From positions 1,410,001 to 1,474,000 of the forward strand of contig JARHVA010003261.1 in assembly GCA_037957365.1 (NCBI GenBank): 64,000 bases of DNA, in the 5' to 3' direction. Under the pieces are notes generated by a model. It searched no databases. It was given only the letters and a program-made list of their open reading frames with translations, and was not told the DNA's origin. This document shows positions 24,815 through 38,340 of the stretch, one piece after another (the first letter of the stretch is position 1; each line of letters starts with the position of its first letter). Made by a program: the position numbers and the translations under genes. Origin of the DNA: Torreya grandis. Taxonomy: Eukaryota > Streptophyta > Pinopsida > Cupressales > Taxaceae.

Positions 24815-27800
24815 AAAAATTTTACCTTAAATAATCATGTTGATTTCACCTTATGGATTTTGTTGTAATTATTAAATATTCTATTATGTTCACATTTTCT
24901 ATTCTTTTATGACTTATTCTATTTGTAAAATATGTATAAGGGCATCTTAAAACCAATACAATCCCCACTCTCTCACCCCATCCGTTCTATATTTTCTAAA
25001 CCAGTCATAATCCACAAATTTCATACATAAAATTCTACCTATATTGTGATAGAGGTGATGTAGATCTTAATAGCAATAGTCTAGAGCAACTTATATCATA
25101 ATATTTTAGAAGAGATTATTTAATTTATTCCAATTCCCTTATTTATATTTAGAACATGACCTAAATTTTTGGATTGTTCTCAACACATGGATGGAATATC
25201 TAAAGTAGCCAATTTTTGCAATCTAATAATTATATATCTCATTATATTTTTTATCCTTGTTAAGCTTGTGTATGTAGTGTTATACAGATGAACTGTAATA
25301 ATTATTTAAGAGACATGCACATAATTAATAATAATAATATATCATATATAAAAATAATTATTTAACATGCACTAGTCTAACGAGAATATGTTTGAAAATT
25401 TCATCAAGGATGCTTTGGCATGTCTCTAAAAAATACTTTACATAAGAAGGAATGTTCAAAAGGATAAAATGTAGTTTAAATTTTTAATGGTTTCACATCC
25501 TTGGGAAAACACTTTTTTTGAATTGAAATGAAGTAGAATGTGATATTTAGATGATGTAAAAATAAATTATAATCTCCATTGCATGTCACTATTTTTGTAT
25601 AAGTAGTTGATGGAGACATGAAAAATTTGTTTATATGAGCAACCTTACGATCAATCTTTTAATGATCTCATTTTTTAGTTTTGAAATCTATTGTCACATA
25701 AATATTGTGCCCTATTTTTAATTATGATAAATATTGTCATGTGAATGTCTATCACTAATGTTGCACTACATAAATATCATGTTTCCAACTATTTCCATTC
25801 TTTGTGGATGTTTGCAAAGCTATAAAAAACTTCCATTATCCTAATGATGTGGTTTGGAGATCATGAAACCTCTCAAACCTATAAAATTAAATTTGAAGGC
25901 TTGTTTCCCCCTAACCAACATTCTCAAAATCCTTATGGTATTTCATTAGCATGGAAACATTGAAAACTTGGTCATAAAATGTTATAAGCCTTAAAATCAT
26001 GGAAATCCTTCAAAATCTGCCTGTTGACCTATAGGTGATTTTATAAGATGTTTGAGACCATGCTCAAAATTTTAGGTAAGTTTAATTAGAGATCAAAACA
26101 CTTTAAATTAGTCATGACCTATTTTAAAAGGTTTACAAACCTATAATGCCCTTCTACATGCTTAAAACCCATCTAAAAACTTGGTGATATACCTAAAACC
26201 TTTAAAACATATTCTAAAATCTTGAAAACTAATTAAGATCACTGCTTTAGATATTTTACAAGGAGTTTGAGGTTATAAGAATATTTGTATTCAGAATTTA
26301 CATAGTCAAGAAATCCTTCTAAGAATCTTGGAAGTCTATAGGGTCTAAGAGAATTCTTCCAACCTATTTTTCAAACCTTACAGAGCCTACAGACGAGTGC
26401 TTGCGACTCAAAACAATGTCTATCACCTATAAAAATAATGATTATTCTTAGAACTTGATTGAAACATTTATTAAGGCCTTGAAATCCCTAATATAGACCT
26501 ACATGTTAGGTCTAGGAAGCTTTAAAATTCTATGATTTATCTTCTTCATCAATCCTAAAAATGTTAAACTTTACCTTACAGGCATGTATTGCTTGATAAA
26601 AATGTTTAAAACTTTTCTTGAGGTCTTTAAAACCCTACTGAATATGAACCTTAAGACCCACTTATGCTTATGTGAATCTTGAGTAGGATCATAGAGGTTG
26701 TCTTAAAGGTTTGAACATAATGGAAATATTGAAAAAAAAGTTGCAACTTTTAGGTAGGTTTAGAAGCTTTAAAAATCATGTACTAGATTTTATGATAATG
26801 ATGAGAAGGCCCTACAAGTTCTTAATATGACTTTGACAATGCCCTACAACTTCTTGAGATGACTTGAAGACATGCTTAAAGCACTCTTTCTAGTTTTCAT
26901 GAGTCTTATTTGGATATTAAGACTTAAGGAACATGTTACTATCACCATGAAAGCATTTGAAACCATGTTGAAAGTCTTGTGAACCCTGTATGAAGGTTTT
27001 AAGAACCATGCTTGGATCTTACAATTGTTGACTTTTCAAATACCTTGATCTCTTATTATCTCAAATTATGGAAACATGAATTTATTTCCAACATCAACTG
27101 AACTTGATAAATAATACTTCATGCTGATCACCTTAAACCAAGAGTGAGTATTTGATAAATTAGTAATGGTTTGTTATACCTTTGTATGTTTCATAATGCC
27201 TATTAGGAATATTTGATATAATGAAGTCATATTAACCTTGTAGATACCTATTTGATGAATTAAGTTATTTAAAAGTGTTTTTCAATGAAAAAATAGATCA
27301 AAAAGGTCTTATATCTATTCATAAAGGTCATTTGGAAGGATGAAAACTCCTTTGAATCCATACATCTTGTTAAAAAAGTATTTTGACCTTGTTTCCCTCC
27401 TATTCTACCTCATTGTGAACTCCTTCAAACTTCCATTGTATAAAAAGGGTCATTCACAAGAATAAAATCATGTTTTCAAATGGTTTTAGGTCTATTAGAG
27501 GGGGTTTCAAGATTAACATCATTGTAATAAAGGTTTTCACCATGGTTGAAGCATGATATCGATACATGGAGTTTGAAATAGGACTATTATAGTCATAGTT
27601 ATCCAGGTTTCCAAGTTTCATTAGACTTTCATGGATATATTAACGTTTTTCATACCTAAAACCTTCAAAAAGATCATATATAGGTAAAACATCACTAGTT
27701 TTCACCAAGATCTAAGCATATTTCTAATGGTTAAAATGATTTACGAGATATATGACAAGTCAAAACATAGGTTGTAGGAATGTATTAGGTTTATGAAGCC

Positions 27801-30095
27801 TATCAAGAGGGCTTAAAAGTAATAAGATATTAGAGAATTTGTAATGGTCAAAAAGACCACAAATGAAGATGTGAAAGATTTCAATAGAATAAGAGAGGGT
27901 GTACAAACCAAAAGATAGATTCAAAATAAGATTTACAAGCTATATAGACTCCATGAAGATGGAAAAAATACATGGATCCACAAACAAAGTTAAAGATAGT
28001 CTTCAAAAATTTAAAAAACCCTAAACACAAACACATATTTTGAGGGTTCTCTAAGATTATAAAGGACAAAAATAAGTTTTTAAACTCTTTTCTTGCATCA
28101 AAGTGCCATGCCATCTAAGTTTTAGGTTTTAGCATGTTTTATAGGTTTCATATGTTCTTAAATTAATATTTTAGAATCGTTATAATGGTTATAGGAATGA
28201 AGATAGTCTTCAAACTCCTTTCAAGTGTCAATACTTGAAAGTGATCCTACAAGGTAGGAAATACAAGGTTTGTAATTGTAAAAAAGGTTTTGAAATATAC
28301 AAAAGGACACATACATGTCTATAGGTAGCCTAGAGAGGGTAAAAATACCTTGAAACTTAACATATAAACCTTCAACTATTTCAAATACTTCCATGATGGT
28401 GTAAGATTAGACCAAGATTTTATGGCCGTTAGGCTATCTAAGACTGATTTACATTAAGAGAGTTCTCAATAACATCTTGAAAAAGAAGTAAGAAGACACA
28501 AGTTTGCAGGATAAATCTTTCATGTCTAAGGTGGTGCATGGATTAAACAAGGTTTTGGATGTCACAAAACATTCCTACCATCCTGATCATAGTTTTCTAT
28601 GTTTTATTGATGTTCCTATGGGATTTGTAAGATATATAAACATTGTTTATGAGTTTTAATGATGTTAAAAGAAATATAAAACAAGATTTTGATATTCCAA
28701 AACCTAATCAAAAATTATATTATGATGAATTCATGTTTTATGACTAATCAAACATTGTTTTGAAGATCTTTCAATTTTGTTTAAAAGAGAATGATAAACT
28801 CCAAGGATTGTTATTAAGATTATAAAGCCTCACAAGCTTTATAAAATTACTACAACATTTAAAATAGGGTTATAATATATAAATATTGTTTATTAAACAT
28901 TCATATGAGTTTCACAAAGACTAGTTAGGGTTTGAAATTCCTCCATGATTGATTATAGGGTAAAAATAAGTTCCAACCTCTAAAGACCTAGTGAACATGT
29001 TTGTAGGTCCATAGTGGAGTTATTACAATGTTATTTTATGACATAAGGAAAATATCATGGGTTTTCACCATCCCAAATATGCTTCAATAATAAGATACAC
29101 ATTTTTAGGTTTCTAAACATTTTCAATGGTGTTTTTACAAGTTTTGAGCCTTGTAGATAGTTTCCACAAGCTAAATCATGATTGCAGGTCATAAACAAAG
29201 TTATAGGCTTAATTTACAAGTCTATTACCAAGGCCTTAATTATGTTTCTAACTTTCCATGGACTCAAATAGATCTATAAATCATGGAGTAAGGATTTTTC
29301 AAGGTTTGATAATTATGTAATGGGGAAACAAGTTTTAAAAGTAAGAAACGTAAGTTACTAGGTTCGAGTATAGTTTAAAGCATAATTCAAAAACACTCAC
29401 AAGTCTATTTCAAGTTTCCAAATATGCTTTTGATGTTTTAAATGGTTTCAAGGGTGTCATGATCTTAATATTATTATGAGGTATATATTAGGTAGGTGAG
29501 TTTAGTAAATTTTCCAATCATGACCTTATAATAGGAAAAGAAGGTTTTTGAGGGCTATAAAGTGAGAAGACCTTCATGAAAGTCACTTATAGTATTGTAG
29601 GTTTTTAGAATGCAAGTTTTTATCAAGGATTTATGAAATAAAAAAGGTAAGAGATGTTTACATGAATATCAAGGATAATATAGACAGGCCTGAAATACTT
29701 GTTTTTAGTTGGAGTTATATAAGTTCCATGTTTCTATGATTGTTGTAGGTTTACTAAAGAGATGAATCGCTAGTTTCCATAGCTTGTACCTTCATACAAG
29801 TTTGTATGTATAAATTTAAAGGTATTCACAATGGTATAAATTATATGACCCATGTTTAGTAAACCTAAAACCTATGTATTGGGTAAAAAATATTTATTTA
29901 AATGTTTTCTATGATTAGAGGTGAAAAGTATAGATATCAAGCATCTACAATATTCTTAGCATGACCCTTTTAGATGCAAGAAACATGCAATAGTATGATA
30001 AACCATGGTTTGAATATATTTTATCTATTATGGAAGTAAAGATTCATAAGGATAAAAGATACTATGGAGATAATATTGACTATGAATTTTGAAAA
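24814..30095. other. Gene-free block with recurring short words
   Basis: More than 5 kb with stops in all frames. From about 25800 the sequence is built from recurring short words. In the left part (about 25800-27050) 'ccttaaaacc', 'cctataa', 'ccctaca' and 'cttgaaaac' are common; in the right part (about 27300-30000) complements such as 'aggtttt', 'gggtttgaaa', 'ttttaggttt' and 'ataggttt' dominate. This suggests a very degenerate repeat family lying in opposite orientations, but I could not define a unit or a boundary. No domain, LTR or promoter was recognised. Confidence 0.4.
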
Positions 30096-30540
30096 AGATG
30101 TATGGATACACATTTTTTATAACAATCCTGGCATCAGGAAACATTGATAGGAAATGCTATCATTATTCATGTCACAACTAGATATCTCCAAATTCAGGGC
30201 CTTCTAGATGAAAATTGGAATCACCATGGATTTTTTGGTACCAAATAACCTATAGTAAAATATTATTTACCTCTAGGTATGCTTGGTTAGGAGACAGAGC
30301 ACTTGTTCTGACCTCAAGAAGGTCCTTCCCTCTATAGTAAAATTTCAAATTTTAGGTAATATTTGGATAGGCACCAAAAAAATTATAAGTATTCTACATG
30401 AGCCAAAATAACCATAATTTTAATGTAGAATCCATATACTTTCATCTTGGATATCTTGGATCTAACATAAGAAATAAATTTATGTCACATGATTATGTGA
30501 TCATTCCTAAAATTTTACTTTTATGTACATAGGAAATATG
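30096..30540. repeat. ~550-bp tandem repeat, first copy (left of the LTR element)
   Basis: Contains the three landmarks of the unit: 'ggcatcaggaaacattga' (30129), 'aaggtccttccctctat' (about 30327) and 'atcattcctaaaattttac' (about 30507). It breaks off at 30540, where the LTR element is inserted, and continues at 40349. If the inserted 9808 bases are removed, landmark spacing to the next copy is about 555 bases, equal to the spacing inside the right-hand array. Confidence 0.85.
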
Positions 30541-31736
30541 TGTAGACATCCAATTCATAACACCATTTGTGTTGATATTGTCAATATTACTAGAATTTCA
30601 CTCAAATGCACATTTTAGGACAAAATCCATAAAACATGCTAAATGGTTTGAAATTGTCATTTACAAGTGCCAATTTAGGTCAAAATATCCCTAAATGGAG
30701 CAATACAATTTATGGGCCAACTAACTTTGATCAATTCATTTTGAGTCAAAATGATGATTTTGCCTTCTATGCTTAGGATCACTCTTTTCTCCTAAATTCA
30801 TTGGTACACACCATTTACCTTTGTTATTTTGTGTTGGAAACATCCTAAATGGAAATACGGTTTCAATGCATCTAACGTCACCTTCTAATTCTTTTATATT
30901 CAAATTACAACTTAGTAATATGACTTTTTGACCATTTTGATTAATTGAGGGCCAATTTTCAAACAATTTCACAAATGTTGATTAACCTTGTTTAAGGATA
31001 ATTAATCCAAATCAAGAGCTTAAGTGGATTTTCCATGAGAGTTGTTGAATATTTCTTTTTGAAAATTGATTCCTATTTATTGCATCATCAGGTGACATCA
31101 TTTCTTGGGAAGACATTCCTAGGCCATAAATGCCACAAATATTAGGATTATGGGTCACCCATGCCTAGTTAATGCCTCTCATGCCTCTTCAATGCCCCTT
31201 CTTCCAAGGTCATGATGAATATAATTATGTATTTAATTCCAAATATTAGGATTATTTGTGGCCACACATCTCAATATTGAGATGGACGGTCATGGTTGAT
31301 CTTGACCAATCTCAAAAATCTATAAATAGAGAGGCCATGAACATGAATTAATATTTCAAAGTTATAATGTTCAATTTTTTCCAAAATCCTTTGTATTTGA
31401 TCATTGATTTTTTTTTCAAGTTTCATTGATAGGCTAGTTTAGGGATTTGGAATCATGAGCCTAGTTTTTATGGAGTGTTCTTGAGACATTGGAGGATTTT
31501 GCTACTTTTATTGACAAAGAAAAGGATGTTTGATCAAGGGAGAACATGCTTTTTAGCCACATACATATGGTGAATCTATTTGGTAAGGTAATATGATGTT
31601 GCTTTGTTTCATTTTGTTTCTCACTATCCTTTGTAATTCCCATAGGAATAGATAGGTTTTGTTAGTTAATTCTTTATGCATTTTTCATTATTTATGGACT
31701 AATGCTTGACTAAATTGCTTTGTAATCCTCTCTACA
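30541..31736 (+). repeat. 5' LTR of the 9.8-kb element
   Basis: 1196 bp, from tgtagacatccaattcataa to cctctctaca. It aligns through its length with 39144-40348. A long run of near identity includes the 'gacatcatttcttgggaaga' region (about 31093) and the TATA segment. Confidence 0.93.
31319..31331 (+). promoter_or_regulatory. TATA box in the 5' LTR
   Basis: tctataaatagag, about 780 bases into the LTR and 405 bases before its end. It is a good match to the plant TATA consensus, conserved in the 3' LTR at 39922-39934. It probably sets the U3/R boundary just downstream. Confidence 0.75.
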
Positions 31737-31739
31737 TCT

Positions 31740-31757
31740 TGGCACACCTAGTGGGAC
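31740..31757 (+). other. Primer binding site candidate
   Basis: tggcacacctagtgggac begins three bases after the 5' LTR. It has the TGG start expected of a site complementary to a tRNA CCA end. It differs from the initiator-Met type used by the other two elements; I cannot assign the tRNA. Confidence 0.65.
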
Positions 31758-31886
31758 TAGATGCATCTCACACATAAAGAAGATCATTTTGTAGCTTTAA
31801 AATATTCATTTGGACCCCTAAAACTCTTTCAAATTGATTTTCTAACTTTATTTTTCCATTTTTCTTTGTCAGTGATTTACACAGTA

Positions 31887-32062
31887 ACCAACGTCAGTTA
31901 TAAGACAAACATTAGTTAGATAGCTTAATTGATTTTCATTAATAAAAATAACATCAGTTAGATAGTTGTCTTCGATCACATTGGTATAACTGATGTCGGT
32001 TAGGTAACCATCATTGGTTAGAAAATGTAACCATAATTGGTTATATAAACTGACATTAGTCA
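31887..32062. repeat. ~20-21 bp GACGTC-type minisatellite in the 5' leader
   Basis: About eight spaced copies of a core related to (C/A)(C/A)RACRTYRGTT: aacgtcagtt (31890), aacattagtt (31909), aacatcagtt (31950), tcacattggt (31976), tgatgtcggtt (31991), catcattggtt (32009), cataattggtt (32031) and tgacattagtc (32050). Most spacings are 19-22 bases or twice that. It lies about 130 bases after the primer site, in the untranslated leader. The same motif family occurs in two other elements of this window. Confidence 0.75.
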
Positions 32063-33737
32063 CTGTGTTTTTCTTAAAATATAGACTCGAGAGCTCTTTT
32101 TTTTAAAGTTAATTATTTCAAACCTAAAATATATTCAAGGCTAAAGGACATGATAATGTTTTTATTTTAAAACCAAGGTTGACATTTGCTAAAAACATGT
32201 TTTAGATCACCTTTTTCATGCTTAAAAATAAATTAGGAACTTCATTTTGGTGTTTAACAAAAAAAATTAGATGTTTATGGTAAATGTTTTCAAAATTCGC
32301 AACTAAGACCAAGGGGTCAAAAGAACACCACCTCATTTTCTATTTGGGCTTCAAAATGAACTCACCATTTCAAGATTTTTGTATTCACTTAGTTGTTTAG
32401 ATTAAATTTTTGTTTAGAAAAAAGAGGGATGTTACGTGTATGCTCATCCATTTATCCCCTTTAGGGAACCCTTGGAATCAAAATCACCATTCCTATTACA
32501 AGTATCCTAGTCTAAGACTTATAAAGAAAGTCATCTAAAGCACTCCACAAAAACTCATAAAAGTTTGGGTGACCTTAAAAATGACCCTGAGGTCTTTCTA
32601 TTTTATGATTTCTTTATTTTTGTGCAAACTTGGCTTGCTAGGGGGATGTCATTACCTCCCATGAGTTATTTAGGGAAGCTTTGACCTAGGGCTTCACCTC
32701 CCATTATTGACTTCATTTATCTCCTAATTGGAGTTGCACATGGGATGTATCTACTTTTAGATATCACACTACACTGATCAAATAGTAGGATGTAGTGGTT
32801 GTAAAAAGGACTAGAACTTTTTACAACTAGCCAATGCCACGGTCACCTAATTTTCATGCTTGTATTTTGCATCATTTGGCATGAAAGTCATTATGAAATT
32901 AATTCCCCTATAATGATCAAAAACCAATTAGTTTTAGTCAACCTTATTTTACCATACCCTTCCTAGGATTTGGATGATTATATTTAGTGTATTTTGGTCA
33001 TTATTTACTTGGTATGATTTGAAACTAAAACTTGTTTTTTTGGTTCATAATCCATGTCAAAATAATGTATTTGAGGTAAGAAGGGTAGTGTTATGCTACC
33101 CAAATCATGTCAAATATTTTTTGCCTTTGATTTTTTGAAACAGAACAATTGACCACATCATTCAAGCATGTTTATGTCATTAGGCTACTCAATTTGTTTC
33201 AAGGACTTGTTTACCATTGTATCAAAATCCATTTGTTTCAAACCATGTCATGTAAACCATTTGGACCTTGTTTATGCATCATTATTCTATTCGGTCTTAT
33301 CTAGCTTATTTGGTTTAATCCTAGTCTTCAACATTGCATTTTAAATTAACCCTATCAAGTTTGGATCCAAACATTGATTGATTTTTTTAGGCCTCAATTT
33401 ATGGGGTTGGTATATAGATCTTTTTCTTTTGGGTTACATAGATTCAGTTAAATGACTACCAAAATTTGAACACTATTGATTGTTTGTTTGTTCAAGTGCC
33501 TATCCTCATCATTTTTTATGACTTTGTTTGGGAAAATACAAATTTTCTTCAAAAAAAATTGATGTTAGACATTTGATTTTAGGTTGTTTTATGTCAAATT
33601 TGAGCACAAACTACTTTTGAGATGCATCTTCACCCTTTCAACCAAGGTTAAACATTTTATCTTTTAAAAATCACTTTTTAGAGTTTACAAAACATTAAGT
33701 TTTTTAGTTTTTAGAGCTTTCTTCATTAAATATAGAT

Positions 33738-35401
33738 ATGTCTAGCTACACTTATGGTGCAGTCATGGATAATCCAACTTATGATAGAATGGACACACAA
33801 AATGAATTTTATGACTTTAGTCAAGACCCCTATGGTGACAATATCATTTGTGAGACAAATTTCTATCCACCTCACAAAATAAAGTCATGAGAACATAGTC
33901 AAGATCCAACTTATGATCCAACTCATGATTAGAATGATTGGGTTTATCAAGAAGATTTGGATGCTTTGGATTTTGTAAGTAATCAAACTCCACAACATAC
34001 CAAGATCACCATTTTCGGACCTCCTCCTTAGGTTTTCATGAGCAGCCAAACTAAGAAGCATTTAATCATTACCATTTTAGGACTTCCTCCTTTAGTTTGC
34101 ATAAGAAATTGAACTAAGAAGAATCTAGTTGTTACCATACATGTCCCATCACCAATTTTCAATGAACCTATTATTTAAGAACCTCCATTTGATGAATCAA
34201 TTATTTTTTATCCCTTCTTCAATAGTCTAATATTTGGAGAGTCCATTCTTAAACCAAAAACCATTGTTCCCACTAAACCAAATGTTCCCCACTTTATAAA
34301 TTGTGTACCTATCTTTGAGCCTAAACAAGAACCATTAGCTCTTCAAAAGACATCTTATGAGGATCAAAATGTGTTCAAAATTGATCTTTTGTAAACAATT
34401 ATGGACTAAAACCAACATATTATTATTGAAACACCCATTTATGATAAGATAAACTATGATAAGTTACCTATTCATATGTTACCTATTTTTAAAGAGCCTC
34501 ATCTCCTTGACAAGCCAGCCTCAATAGAGTTATCTCTTTATATTTTGCCACTCATTGAGGAATCTCACTTTGATAGACACAATTTTGTTGAGACATCCCT
34601 TGAGTGGTTTCCTCTTTTTGAAGGGCTTCACTTAGATGAGTCAGTCTATGTTGAATGCTTCCAAGATGAATCAATTTTTATTGAGTCCATTATGCCATCA
34701 CAGGCCATTACTTGTCAAAAATTTATCTTTTAATAGAACATTATCAAAACAACCATATCAGATGAAGAATCAATATTAGATTCAAGTTCCATTTTTAAAC
34801 CAACTTTGGATTTAGCATCAAAAATAGAATCAACATCAATTATGACATTAGATTTAGAGTCCCTTGATTCAGAATCATAGTCATAAATAGATTATAGTAT
34901 TAGTTGTTACAACATTGGTTACAATTGCCTTGCTTATCAATTTAAATATATTTGTGATCTTTTTATAGTTTTTTAGGATGATTACTTCAACATCGACACA
35001 TATTCTAGTATCTTTTATGAGGATTATGATGCCTTTCACCATTCTATTATTACCACCTAACATAGCCATATCATTAACATCCCATCTCCCATCAGTGTTG
35101 ATTGGGATCGATAGAATCACACTTTGTTAAACTGCATCCATGGCGATATAGCAATTGAAAAAGAGCAAGGAGGCAAAGACCACATTCATATAGTGAAAGA
35201 ACACTCTCTTAGTGAAACTTTTTCATAAGTTCTAGAAGACAATCAAAGTCAAAATTCAACATTCCTTAGTGAAATCTTCTCAAAGGTGCTATGGGATAAT
35301 CAAGACAACTTCATTGGTGAAAACCTCTTTGAGGCACCAATAGCTGAGCACAAAAGTTATTCATTATTTACTAAAGATAATATCAAAGATCAATTAAAAT
35401 A
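33738..35401 (+). pseudogene. Orphan ~555-codon reading frame of the non-autonomous element
   Basis: From the ATG at 33738 (M-S-S-Y-T-Y-G-A) a single frame reads as protein up to about 35400, with roughly twenty stop codons but no frameshift that I can find. The product is hydrophilic and acidic. At 34002-34150 there are three 21-residue tandem repeats (63 bp; each with a I-T-I-x-G-x-P-P core and a T-K-K end). At 34476-34690 there are 22-23 residue repeats (LPIFKEPHL, LPLIEESHF, PLFEGLHLD). Later parts are Ser/Asp/Glu-rich (SDEESILDSSS near 34763) and then KEQGGKDHIHIVKEHS (about 35160-35210) and FLSEIFSKVLWDNQDNF (about 35260-35310). No zinc knuckle, protease or RT motif is present. By position it occupies the gag slot, so it may be a gag-like or packaging protein of an unknown family. 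Absence of frameshifts suggests decay mainly by point mutation. Confidence 0.6.
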
Positions 35402-36317
35402 GCTTCCAATCTACAACATAATTAGATGGTAGTTACTCTCAAGATCAAATAATAAAGTAATTTGATGGTCTTATCATGAGCATCTTTAGAGGTCTTCAGC
35501 CCTACTACAACCAAAATTATGTCGAATCTGATATCAGTAACATTATGTGTGATTGAAAGTCTTGATCTTCATTTGTTTCCCCACCATTCCACATTCCATT
35601 ATCATTTTCCATTCCATTTCACAATCAAGCCTACCATCCATTATTTGTCCTTGTTTACCATCCATGGTCATAATTTACTTTGTAGAGGCTATAAGGATAC
35701 CTTGTCTCGATGTTTGAAGAAATCAAAATAAATAACCAATGAAGATCACAAAAGCATTCTTGACATCCAAATCTACATTTATTTCTTCACAGATTAGCTA
35801 TTTAGATGAGGTGTGGGCTATCAATTAAAATGATCAAGTATTCTATTTATATCATTTGTTGATTAAGATGTGCATCTCCCCATCAAAAGGAACAATATAA
35901 TCAAAAACCACACCTAGGATAATAATATGTACCATACCATTTCACATTGCCATGCCATTGCCATTGTTACATGTCCATTTGCCATTGATGAATATTACTA
36001 CTATTCACCCCATCAATTGGGGGCAACCCTCTTACCATTTTATCCAATCTATCAAAAAACCATCATTATCCTTAACAAGACCATGTCATCATATCATTCC
36101 ATTCCTATCTAGACTAAATACTATTTTTAGTCATCATACCCAATCTCGTTTTGCTCTAAGTTCATTTGGTTATTCCTACACTTTTTGTGAGAGGATTCCA
36201 ATCAAGTTTTAAAAATCAATCCAATCCATGTTTACAATGACAGTCTATGAAAGTAGTGTGATAGTTGATCTGGTAAAATATCTTTCATTTTCCATCTTGT
36301 ATCAAGTTTCTTTATGT

Positions 36318-36455
36318 GAACCTAATTATAACTGCCTATAGGCAAATCAGTGTCTCACTAGTCTTACTACTAATTATAACCACCTATGGGAAAATTAGTA
36401 TCATTGACCTATGTCGTTGTATCCTAGTTATAACCTCATATGGTAAAACTAGGGG
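36318..36455. repeat. ~50-bp repeat, three copies
   Basis: The pattern 'ctaattataac-nn-cctatagg-naaa-ta-gt' occurs at about 36319, 36369 and 36422 (last copy ctagttataacctcatatgg). Spacing is 50-53 bases. Each copy carries a small inverted repeat (ctaatt...aattag or ctagtt...aactag), so it could form hairpins. Confidence 0.7.
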
Positions 36456-36559
36456 AAACACTTGTTCATCATGAATTACCACATCACCTTGTCATTATTA
36501 TTTTCATTTGACTGGTTATTTGCTAGATTTGAGAACTTGTTGGGACCTAGTTGGTTATT

Positions 36560-38340
36560 TTTCACCTTTTGTATAGATAGAATTACTATGAATTGAGGTC
36601 ATGTTAGGACTATGTGGGTCATGCTCAATTCATGTTGAGGTCACCTTAGTCCCCCCTCTCCATATGATTTTGTCATTTTTTGATTAACCTAAGCCTCTCT
36701 CTTGTTAATTTTTAAGCACAGGCCATTGCAACTAGCTTAGCTATCTTATTGGAACCTCTACACTCAGTACATGCATCTCCTTGACTAGATGGTCCCACCT
36801 TGTGCATATTTTATCCAAAAAACACCAAAAACATTATAAATACTTTAAAAATACCAAAAACATCATAACATGATCCACAAAAGAAAAAAAACATTATCTC
36901 ATGCTTCTATACATTTGTATATTCTCATTCTACCATGTTACGCTCTTACTATTTTGGAAGCATAGAAACACCAGTTTAATTCATCTTGTTCCACACACTT
37001 TTCATTTTTAAAGATCATTCTTTCTTGTCTCTTCAACTTGTTTCCTAGACCATTCTCATTTATTTTTTGTATCTTCTATTTCTTCTCTAAATCATACTAG
37101 TATGATCATCATTTTTCTTCTATTTCATTTCCTAGGAGAACTACATTTGGCCTATCATTCATATTGGAACATGCATCCATGGAACTATGTAGGTAGTGTC
37201 CACTTTTCTTATAAATCTAGAGTTAGCTTAGCCAACCCCATCCTGTTCTTTTCTTCCCCTATTTATTTTATCATTGTTCCTCTTTTAGGGAAAAATTATC
37301 ATTGTTATTTGTTATGATGTGGTGCAAATTAATGCCTCTACTGCACATGCATGAACATTTGTCTTTAAACCACACTAACTTGGCTTTTGTTTGTGTGTGT
37401 TTAGCTTTGTTTTCTTAGTTTTTTTTTATGCTTTCACACCTCTCTTTTTATTTCTTCTCCTTCTCTCTTTTTATTACTTCTTGTCTCACCTTGGTCTTGT
37501 GTTTCCTTGATTATTATTTTCTTATCTCTTTTGTGTTTTAGAACATCTTGATGATTCACATGGATCTCAATTGTTTATGTTTTGATCCTATGTTATTATG
37601 TTGTTCTTAGACTATTTTGTTTATTTGATTGGTGTTGGTGTCTTGTTTTTCTATTTGATTTTTCTATTTCTCTTTTGTGTTCAAGAATGCCTTGATGATC
37701 CACATGGATCTTGATTATTCATATCTTGGTCTCATGTCATTAAGATGTTATTGCCTTTTATTTTTTTAAACATTTTTGTTCCTAATTAATATCATATATT
37801 GATTTCAAGTTAGGTTCATTTATGTTTGTCTTTTTCTTTTTATTTTATGTTTAAATGTAAATCATTGTAACTATGGTTTTGGTCAATGTTTTACCATTAT
37901 CCTTAGTTATAGATATTCACATTTGAACTGGCTCAGTACAATTTGAATCTTATGTCATTATAATTTATTCATACTTATGATGCCTAATTTATTTTTCTAT
38001 AATAATAACTTTGTGCTCAAGTATCAAAGTATTAAAATTAACATCAGCTCTGATGAATGATTCTTAATAACACATTGTAAAGCCTAGGCTCATGATATGG
38101 AATTAGGCTTCTCGGTAGCATGCATTTCAGGATTTTTTGTCTATGTTTAGATGTCCATCTCTTTGAATACATTATAAGTATAATCAATTTTTGGTCATTT
38201 TTAATCATTCCTCATTCCATTCTCTCCCAAACTTGGGTGAGCTACATTGGCCTAAAGTTCATGGTAGAACATGAGTCCATGGAACTATGTAGGCAGCACT
38301 CAATTTCTATTGAGGTTAGCTGGGTTATCTCCATTCTTAT
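36560..38340. repeat. Dispersed internal repeats of the 9.8-kb element
   Basis: A module with 'catggaactatgtaggnag' followed by a 'gaggttagct'-like end occurs near 37180-37230 and 38278-38325; a weaker relative ('aggactatgtgggtcatgct' … 'gaggtcacctt') is near 36605-36645. In between, a direct duplication of about 143 bases carries 'cttgatgattcacatggatct' (37547) and 'cttgatgatccacatggatct' (37690). The region is T-rich and non-coding by inspection. Confidence 0.6.

Noticed and set aside
31869..32063. 64-codon minus-strand frame with repeated Leu-Thr-Asp-Val
   Set aside because: It is the translation of the 21-bp minisatellite; the element reads on the other strand and this is its leader.
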